Positions 53,105 through 58,952 of a DNA stretch of 58,952 nucleotides are shown here, one piece after another. A program made the position numbers and the translations under genes. The stretch is from Burkholderiaceae bacterium (GTDB lineage: Bacteria; Pseudomonadota; Gammaproteobacteria; Burkholderiales; Burkholderiaceae_C), in NCBI GenBank assembly GCA_004299095.1, contig SCQQ01000064.1:1-58952 (forward strand), written 5' to 3'. The notes beneath the pieces are model-generated. The model did not search any database and was not told the DNA's origin. It saw only the letters and a program-made list of their open reading frames with translations. Position 1 is the first letter of the stretch. The number at the start of each line of letters is the position of its first letter.

Positions 53105-54013
53105 TCAGCCGGCGCGCTTGTTCAGGATGGCCACCGCCGCCAGCGACTGCGGCTTGCGCCCGAGATGGTCGCTGATGAACTTGCCGGCGTCGACCAGCCG
53201 GTCCAGATCAATGCCCGTCTCGATCCCCAGTCCGTTCAGCATGAAGACCACGTCTTCGGTGGCGACGTTGCCGGTCGCGCCCTTGGCGTAGGGACAGCCG
53301 CCCAGGCCGGAGACCGACGACTGGAAGTTCCACACACCCAGCTCCATCGCCGCATAGGTGTTGGCCAGCGCCTGGCCGTAGGTGTCGTGGAAATGGCCGC
53401 TCACGTGATCCACGTCGAAATGCTTGAGCGTCGCCTCGATCGCTTTTTGCACCTTGCCCGGTGTGCCGACGCCGATGGTGTCGGCGACGTCCACGCGCTC
53501 CACGCCGATGCCTTTCATCAGGCCGGCCAGGTAGTCCACCTTGCTGGGTGCGATGTCGCCCTCGTACGGGCAGCCGACGGTGCAGCTCATCGCACCGCGT
53601 ACCGCAATGCCCGCGGCCTTGGCGGCTTCCACCACCGGCGCGAAGCGCTCGATGCTTTCGGCAATCGAGCAGTTGATGTTGCGGTGGCTGAAGGCTTCGC
53701 TGGCGGCGCCGAAGACGACGATCTCATCGGGCTTGTCCGCCTCGGCATCGAGAAAACCGCGCCTGTTGGGCGTGAGCACCGAATAGCGCACGGCCTTCGA
53801 GCGCCGGATACCGCTCATCACCGCGTGGTTGTCGGCCATTTGCGGCACCCACTTGGGGCTCACGTAGCTGGTGACCTCGATTTCCTTCAGTCCAGCTTCT
53901 TGCAGCTTCTGCACCAGTTCGATCTTGACTGCGGCCGGCACCATCTGCTTTTCGTTCTGCAAACCATCGCGCGGGCCAACGTCGATGATCCTGACTTTGC
54001 TGGGTAAAGACAT
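53105..54013 (-). CDS. mvaB: Hydroxymethylglutaryl-CoA lyase
   Basis: The 302-residue TIM-barrel enzyme cleaves HMG-CoA to acetoacetate and acetyl-CoA, the last step of leucine catabolism. It has DVGPRDGLQNE near the N-terminus, SGHFHDTYGQALAN with the metal-binding His pair, and the catalytic Cys C240 in GLGGCPYAKGATGN. No other leucine-degradation genes are in the window. Acetoacetate is also a product of FahA here. Confidence 0.95.
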   Translation of the reverse strand: MSLPSKVRIIDVGPRDGLQNEKQMVPAAVKIELVQKLQEAGLKEIEVTSYVSPKWVPQMADNHAVMSGIRRSKAVRYSVLTPNRRGFLDAEADKPDEIVVFGAASEAFSHRNINCSIAESIERFAPVVEAAKAAGIAVRGAMSCTVGCPYEGDIAPSKVDYLAGLMKGIGVERVDVADTIGVGTPGKVQKAIEATLKHFDVDHVSGHFHDTYGQALANTYAAMELGVWNFQSSVSGLGGCPYAKGATGNVATEDVVFMLNGLGIETGIDLDRLVDAGKFISDHLGRKPQSLAAVAILNKRAG

Positions 54014-54151
54014 ACCGGAATTGCTCTTTGCACGTGACTGGAGTCAGTGTAGCGAGCAAAAACCGATTCCGCGTCCCGCGGCCGGCGTGGCACAGGTGCG
54101 TCGCCTGCGCGAGCGGCTTCAGCTTCAAGATCAAGATCGACGCGCGCCGTG

Positions 54152-55624
54152 TCAACCTGCGTTCGAAGCCCTGAGGTCGAGCACCCCCACGACGATGGCC
54201 GCAACCACCAGCAACATGATCAACCCGAGTCCGGCCAGCAGCGCCGCGGTCCAGGATGCGTGCGCCAGCACCGCGAAACTGACGCCCGTCACGATGGCGA
54301 TGCCGACCGACGCGCCGATGCGCTGCGTGGTGGACACCAGCGCGCCCGCACTGCCGGCGTAGGCTGCGGGCACGTCCTGCAGCGTCAGGGTTTGATTCGG
54401 GCTGATGGTGGCGCCCTGCCCCCAGCCATAAACGGCAAACGTTGCGGCAATCCAGGCAAAGCTCAGGCCCATTTGCCGGTTCGCCAGAACGACCGCCACG
54501 CTGAGCGCAAGCCCGATCAGCGCAACCACCTGCCCGCCGATCACCAGGCGCCGGCCCCAGCGGTGCACGCGTCGGCCAGCCCAGTGCGCCGCCACCGCTG
54601 CCATGACGGCCGACGGCACGCTCAACAGCCCGGTCGCAAAAGCTGACAGCCCAATGGCTTCCTGCGCATACAGCGCGACCAGCACCCACACGCTCGTCAT
54701 GCCGAGGAAATACAGCAACTGGACGATCAGGCCGTGGCTGAAACTGGACGCCGCAAACAGCTTCAGATCGACCATGGCGGGGCGCTGGGTGCGCGCGAGA
54801 TGGCGCTCCCAGCCGATCCAGGCCTGGATCGCCGCCGCGCCCGCGAGCAGCCAAACCCAGACCGCAGGCGATGCCCCGCGATGAAACCGCACGAACGGCA
54901 GCAGCACGGCAAACACAGCGAACGCCGCGATCAACGCACCCGCGGGATCCAGCGCAGCCAGCAGGCCAGACCCGTTCACGCGCGCGGGCGGTTCGAGGCG
55001 CAGCAGCGGCCTGGGAAACCAGAGCCACACGAGCACGATGCCCGCCAGTCCGATCGGCACGTTGATCAGGAAGGCCAGCCGCCAGCCCCAACGCGCGCCG
55101 CCCAGTTCGATCAGAAAACCGCCGAGCGGCGGCGCGATCGCCACCGACAGCGCCGCCGCAACCCCGAGCGCACCAAAGGCGCGGCCGCGCTCCGGCCCGG
55201 AAAAATGGCGCTGCACCATGCCGTACACCTGCGGGCTCATGCCGCCCGCGCCAATGCCGGCCACGAAGCGCATCGCGTTCAGCGCCAACGGCGTGGGCGC
55301 GAGCGCTTCCGCCAGCGACGCCACGGTGAACAGCGTCAGCCCGGCAACGAACAGCGCGCCGTGCCCCACGATGTCGCCGGCGCGGCCGGCCGCGATCAGA
55401 ACGGCGCCAAAGCTGAGCGTGTAGCCCGACAGAATCCACTGCAGATCCGACGGCGTGGCGCCCAGATCGCGCTGGATGGATGGCAGCGCGACGTTGACGA
55501 TGCCGACGTCGATCAGCGCCATGCAGAACCACAGCGTGAGGACCGCCAGCACGCGGCCGCGCGCCGCAATGTCCAGCGACTCTGCGACAGCCGTTGCGCA
55601 AATGGGGTTGTCCGGCGAACTCAT
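54152..55624 (-). CDS. MFS transporter, DHA2-type drug efflux
   Basis: The 490-residue protein has about 14 hydrophobic segments. It begins LTLWFCMALIDVGIVNVALPSIQRDLGATPSDLQWILSGY-type, the DHA2 family D-x-x-I-V-N-V-A-L-P motif, and has AGRAGDIVGHG as the loop 2-3 motif. Efflux of hydrophobic compounds is likely but the substrate is unknown. It is the first gene of the minus-strand run that ends with gamma-glutamyltransferase. Confidence 0.92.
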   Translation of the reverse strand: MSSPDNPICATAVAESLDIAARGRVLAVLTLWFCMALIDVGIVNVALPSIQRDLGATPSDLQWILSGYTLSFGAVLIAAGRAGDIVGHGALFVAGLTLFTVASLAEALAPTPLALNAMRFVAGIGAGGMSPQVYGMVQRHFSGPERGRAFGALGVAAALSVAIAPPLGGFLIELGGARWGWRLAFLINVPIGLAGIVLVWLWFPRPLLRLEPPARVNGSGLLAALDPAGALIAAFAVFAVLLPFVRFHRGASPAVWVWLLAGAAAIQAWIGWERHLARTQRPAMVDLKLFAASSFSHGLIVQLLYFLGMTSVWVLVALYAQEAIGLSAFATGLLSVPSAVMAAVAAHWAGRRVHRWGRRLVIGGQVVALIGLALSVAVVLANRQMGLSFAWIAATFAVYGWGQGATISPNQTLTLQDVPAAYAGSAGALVSTTQRIGASVGIAIVTGVSFAVLAHASWTAALLAGLGLIMLLVVAAIVVGVLDLRASNAG

Positions 55625-55764
55625 GTCAGCACGGCAGTTTGCGCCTTGTACCGACCCTCTTCGCGGTGGCCCCGGCGCACATCGATCCGGGTTTCGGCTT
55701 CACGCGGCGGATCGGCTCCGGCAAAACGTGCTAATACATGGCTCGAACAAGGAGTACAGAACCG

Positions 55765-56601
55765 ATGGATCACCAAACTCAAATCGAGCGCGCCCAGGCG
55801 CTGCGCCAAATGCACCACGGCAGCGAGGTCCTGCTGCTGCCCAACGCGTGGGACGCCATCAGCGCCCGCCTGTTCGCCAAGCGCGGCTTCCGTGCGATTG
55901 CGACCACCAGCGGCGGCGTGGCCTGGGCGCTGGGCTACGGCGATGGCGAACAGGTCCCGCTGGCCGAGGTGCTGGCGCTGGTGCGGCGCATCGTGCGCGC
56001 CGTCGATCTTCCGGTCACGGTGGATTTCGAAACCGGTTACGGCCCGACCGCGACCGACGTGGCGAATTCGATCCGTGCCGTCATCGAGACGGGCGCCGCG
56101 GGCGTCAACCTGGAAGACAGCGAGCCGGGCCACGGCCCGATGCGCGGCGTGAAAGAGGCTGCGGCGCGAATTCAGGCCGCGCGCGACGCCGCCACGGCCA
56201 CGGGCGTTCCGCTCGTCATCAACGCGCGTGTCGACAACTGGCTGCACCACGCCACGGATCCGGCGTCTTCGCTGGAGGACGCGACCCACCGCGCACGCGC
56301 CTATGTCGCCGCCGGCGCCGATTGCATTTATCCGATCGGCTTGCGTGATTTCAAGACAACCGAAACGTTCGTGAAAGCGGTGCACGCCCCCGTCAACGTC
56401 ATGGGTGGGCCCGGCACCGCGCCGCTGTCGGAACTGGCCCGCATCGGCGTGGCGCGGGTCAGCACGGCCACTTGGTTTGCGGCGCTGGCGCTGGGCGCCA
56501 TCGACCGCGCAGCCGGCCGCATCCTGCAGACCGGCCACTTCGACGCGCTGGCCACCGATTTCAACTACCTGGACGCGCAGCGCTTGAGCACGGACAACTG
56601 A
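55765..56601 (+). CDS. Isocitrate lyase/PEP mutase superfamily protein
   Basis: The 278-residue TIM-barrel protein has LLPNAWDAISARLFAKRGFRAIATTSGGVA, VDFETGYGPTA with metal-binding acids, GVNLEDSE and VINARVDNWL. It lacks the KKCGH catalytic loop of true isocitrate and methylisocitrate lyases, so it belongs to the PEP-mutase/oxaloacetate-hydrolase-like branch of unknown substrate. AAGGAG about 11 bases upstream supports the ATG. It is a single plus-strand gene between minus-strand sets. Confidence 0.88.
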   Translation: MDHQTQIERAQALRQMHHGSEVLLLPNAWDAISARLFAKRGFRAIATTSGGVAWALGYGDGEQVPLAEVLALVRRIVRAVDLPVTVDFETGYGPTATDVANSIRAVIETGAAGVNLEDSEPGHGPMRGVKEAAARIQAARDAATATGVPLVINARVDNWLHHATDPASSLEDATHRARAYVAAGADCIYPIGLRDFKTTETFVKAVHAPVNVMGGPGTAPLSELARIGVARVSTATWFAALALGAIDRAAGRILQTGHFDALATDFNYLDAQRLSTDN

Positions 56602-56681
56602 ACCTGCAAGGCATCAGATGGACAGAAGATTGCCGAACCCACGCCGGCGGCGGCCAGCCGGTGACCGCCCCGCGACCTGCG

Positions 56682-57380
56682 CTACACGCCCAGATAGCGC
56701 ATGACCTCGTCGCTGCCGCGCAGCTCGGCGGCGCTGCCGCTGACGCGCACGCGGCCCTTCTCGATGATGTAGCCGCGGTCGGCCAGCTCCAGTGCGAACA
56801 GGGCGTTCTGTTCGCACATCAGCATGCTGAAGCCTTCGTGCTTGAGCAGCTTCAGCCAATCGGCCAGATCGCCCACGATGGCGGGCGCCAGGCCTTCCGT
56901 CAGTTCGTCCAGCAGCAGCATCCGCGGGTTGGCCACCAGCGCGCGGGCGAGCTTGAGCATTTGCTGCTCGCCGCCGCTCAGGAAGCCCGCCTTGCGGCCA
57001 TCGAGTTCGGCAAGTTTGGGAAACAACTCGTAGGCGCGCTCGACGTTCCAGGCGGTGCCGCCGTCGGCGCCGGTGCGGGCGTACAGCTCCATGTTCTCGC
57101 GCACCGTGAGCTCGCTGAAGATGCGCCGGCCGCTCGGCACGAACGCCAGGCCGGCGCGCGCGATTTCATGGGTGCGCGCTTTGGTGATGTCCTGGCCGTC
57201 GAACAGCACGTGACCGCCGCGCGCCGGCGTGAGTCCCATGATGCTGCGCAGCGTGGTGGTCTTGCCGGCACCGTTGCGGCCCAGCAGCGTGACGGTTTCG
57301 CCCTTGCCGACTTCCAGGCTCACACCTTGCAGGATGTGGCTGTTGCCGTAGTACGTTTGGATGGCGTCGAGCTTGAGCAT
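56682..57380 (-). CDS. livF: LIV-type ABC transporter ATP-binding protein LivF (third set)
   Basis: The 232-residue ATPase has Walker A GRNGAGKTT (34-42), the signature LSGGEQQMLKLARAL and Walker B MLLLDELTEGLAP. In Walker B the usual DEP is DEL. It follows livG by four bases on the same strand and is the last gene of that set inside the window. Confidence 0.93.
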   Translation of the reverse strand: MLKLDAIQTYYGNSHILQGVSLEVGKGETVTLLGRNGAGKTTTLRSIMGLTPARGGHVLFDGQDITKARTHEIARAGLAFVPSGRRIFSELTVRENMELYARTGADGGTAWNVERAYELFPKLAELDGRKAGFLSGGEQQMLKLARALVANPRMLLLDELTEGLAPAIVGDLADWLKLLKHEGFSMLMCEQNALFALELADRGYIIEKGRVRVSGSAAELRGSDEVMRYLGV

Positions 57381-57384
57381 GGAT

Positions 57385-58164
57385 TTATTTCTTCAGGCCG
57401 CCGCCCTGCACCTTGGAGCCGTAGTCCTGCTTGCCGATGTACACGTCGATCACGTGCTGGTCCTTGCGCACCACCTCGGGCGCGCCGTCGGCAATGACCT
57501 GGCCACGATGCATGACGGTCACGCGGTCGGAAATCGAAAACACGGTGCCGATGTCGTGCTCGCAAAAAAGCACCGTGACGCCGCGCGAGCGCGCCAAGTC
57601 CTGCACCAGCGCCACCATGTGCCGGGTTTCAAACGGCGACATGCCCGCCGTGGGTTCATCCAGCAGCAAGAGGCGCGGCTCGGTCGCCAGCGCCAAAGCC
57701 ACCTCCAGCGTGCGCTGGTCGCCGTGCGAAAGCGTGTTGGCGATCTCATCGCGAAACTCCGCCAGACCCACCGCCTCCAGCAATTTCAAGGCTTCGTCGC
57801 GCGCGGCCTGGCGGCGCCACGGCCACAGGCTGGCGGCCTGGCGCTTGCGCGCGTTGACCGAGCATTCGACCGAATCGAGCACGCTCAGCTTGGGAAAAAT
57901 CGTGGTGATCTGGAAGGCGCGCGTCATCCCCATGCGCGCCAGCACGTCGGGCGTCTTGCCGGTGATGTCGGCGCCGTCGAACGACACCTTCCCCGTGGTC
58001 GGCCGCAAGTGCCCCGACACCAGGTTGAACAGGGTCGTCTTGCCGGCGCCATTGGGGCCGATGACGGCATGGATGCTGCCTTTTTCGACGTTGAAAGAAA
58101 CGCCATCCACCGCATGGAAACCGCCAAAAGTCTTGCGCAAATCGTGGACTTCAAGCACGTTCAT
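57385..58164 (-). CDS. livG: LIV-type ABC transporter ATP-binding protein LivG (third set)
   Basis: The 259-residue ATPase has Walker A GPNGAGKTT (36-44), MGMTRAFQITTIFPKLSVLDSV typical of LivG, Walker B LLLLDEPTAGMSP and the H-loop EHDIG. Its signature reads LSHGDQRTLEVALAL rather than LSGGQ, a variant seen in LivG relatives of amide or urea transporters. Its ATG overlaps the TGA of livM (ATGA). Confidence 0.93.
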   Translation of the reverse strand: MNVLEVHDLRKTFGGFHAVDGVSFNVEKGSIHAVIGPNGAGKTTLFNLVSGHLRPTTGKVSFDGADITGKTPDVLARMGMTRAFQITTIFPKLSVLDSVECSVNARKRQAASLWPWRRQAARDEALKLLEAVGLAEFRDEIANTLSHGDQRTLEVALALATEPRLLLLDEPTAGMSPFETRHMVALVQDLARSRGVTVLFCEHDIGTVFSISDRVTVMHRGQVIADGAPEVVRKDQHVIDVYIGKQDYGSKVQGGGLKK

Positions 58165-58952
58165 TGCGACGCATCCTCCGCGCTGGCTTCGGCATCGGAG
58201 GCCACTTTCTGCTGCGCGCGGCGCCGCCATCTGGAGCCGATTCCCAGGATGCCATTGGGCGCAAACAGAACGATCAGCACCAGCGTTGCGCCCAAAATCA
58301 ACTCCCACGCATTGCTGTGGGCCACCAGATAGTTGCGCGCCAGAACGAAAATGAAGGCGCCCACCACCGGCCCGAGGAAGTAATTGAGCCCGCCGATCAC
58401 AGCCACCAGAATCGGCTCGCCCGATTGCGTCCAATCGAGCAACTCGGGAAACGCGGACTGGCTGCGCACCACGAACAGCGCGCCGGCCAGCGCGCAGAAC
58501 GCGCTTGACAGCACAAACGCGTACAACTGCTCGCGGTACAGGTTGACGCCGAGCGATTCGACGCGCTTGGCGTTCTCGCGCATGGCTTTCAGCGTGAGAC
58601 CAAATGGCGACACGGTGATGAGCCACAGCAGGAACAGCGCTACCGCGCACACCGCCAGGATGAACCAGAGCCCGACCTGCGGCTGCACCAGTACATCGGG
58701 AATCATGGCGCCGAACACGCCATTGGCGCCGCGCGTGAAGTCGTACCACTGGTTGCCGATGGTGAAGAAAAGCTGCGAGAAAGCGAGCGTGAGCAAGGCG
58801 AAATACCAAGTCTTGGTACGCAACGACAGCGCGCCGATCACCAGCGCGAAGAGCGCGCCGACGAACGGCGCCACCACGAACAGCAGCCAGAACGGCGCGT
58901 GCAAATGGAACCAGCCGAGCGCGATCACGTAGGCACCCAAACCGTAGAACAC
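58161..58952 (-). CDS. livM: LIV-type ABC transporter permease LivM (third set, N-terminus outside window)
   Basis: The frame is open from the window end to a TGA at 58161-58163, giving 263 residues of a LivM permease starting within the conserved FYGLGAYVIALGW region. The N-terminal ~60-70 residues are beyond the edge. It has LSLRTKTWYFALLTLAFSQLFFTIG, the coupling loop LKAMRENAKRVESLGVN and a C-terminal Arg/Lys-rich tail. It is co-transcribed with livG and livF; its binding protein and livH are presumably upstream, outside the window. Confidence 0.92.
   Translation of the reverse strand: MFYGLGAYVIALGWFHLHAPFWLLFVVAPFVGALFALVIGALSLRTKTWYFALLTLAFSQLFFTIGNQWYDFTRGANGVFGAMIPDVLVQPQVGLWFILAVCAVALFLLWLITVSPFGLTLKAMRENAKRVESLGVNLYREQLYAFVLSSAFCALAGALFVVRSQSAFPELLDWTQSGEPILVAVIGGLNYFLGPVVGAFIFVLARNYLVAHSNAWELILGATLVLIVLFAPNGILGIGSRWRRRAQQKVASDAEASAEDASQ

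Overview
The window is a GC-rich (mid-60s % by eye), densely packed stretch of bacterial chromosome. It most resembles a Burkholderiales-like betaproteobacterium. The signs are a DUF1840 gene, many LIV-type (branched-chain amino acid type) ABC transporters, IclR regulators beside catabolic genes, and a PhhA/PhhB/HppD/HmgA/FahA tyrosine route. I see no rRNA, tRNA, insertion sequence, prophage or CRISPR array. The theme is uptake and breakdown of amino acids, acyl compounds and probably aromatic compounds.

Layout. 1-2.9 kb: a tandem pair of crotonase-fold genes (the first cut by the window edge) and a cyclopropane fatty acid synthase. 3-6.1 kb: a creatininase-family protein facing a three-gene minus-strand set (LysE exporter, EamA exporter, histidine phosphatase). 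6.5-10.6 kb: DUF1840, an rRNA pseudouridine synthase, a decayed ada/ogt-like pseudogene, htpG behind a good sigma-32-type promoter, and a Gly/Val-repeat lipoprotein. 10.8-16.1 kb: a Tat-exported LIV substrate-binding protein converging on a livG-livF-livH-livM operon. 16.4-19.4 kb: an omega-aminotransferase with a CoA-acylating (methyl)malonate-semialdehyde dehydrogenase, fitting beta-alanine or valine/pyrimidine carbon use. 19.5-28.5 kb: a putative catabolic block of unknown substrate: an atypical metallo-beta-lactamase-fold protein, an FAD monooxygenase, two paralogous LIV binding proteins, LivH, a LivM-LivG fusion and LivF. 28.8-34.1 kb: an M20 amidohydrolase, an Asp/Glu-racemase-like protein lacking its first catalytic Cys, and a complete polar amino acid ABC transporter. 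34.2-40.6 kb: an alpha/beta hydrolase, an IclR regulator divergent from a self-sufficient CYP116B-type P450 (P450, FMN/NAD reductase and 2Fe-2S ferredoxin in one chain), an orphan LIV binding protein and a second IclR regulator. 40.9-46.5 kb: hmgA, a GFA-family gene, fahA, hppD, phhB, phhA. 46.6-48.3 kb: an SDR, a DUF2442 protein and a possible transglutaminase-fold protein. 48.4-55.6 kb: a minus-strand run of gamma-glutamyltransferase, SDR, DsbA/kappa-GST-like isomerase, DUF1289, YbaK, LysE, HMG-CoA lyase and an MFS efflux pump. 55.8-58.95 kb: a PEP mutase/isocitrate lyase superfamily enzyme and a third livM-livG-livF set cut by the window edge.

How it fits together. PhhA with PhhB, HppD, HmgA and FahA carry phenylalanine to fumarate and acetoacetate, except that the aromatic aminotransferase and maleylacetoacetate isomerase are not here. 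Three closely related binding proteins sit beside the FAD monooxygenase, the LIV permease set and the P450. This suggests a shared importer feeding oxygenases with a common class of substrate; that is inference. The least described parts are the MBL/FAD-monooxygenase/binding-protein block and the IclR-P450-binding-protein block with its palindromic candidate operator.
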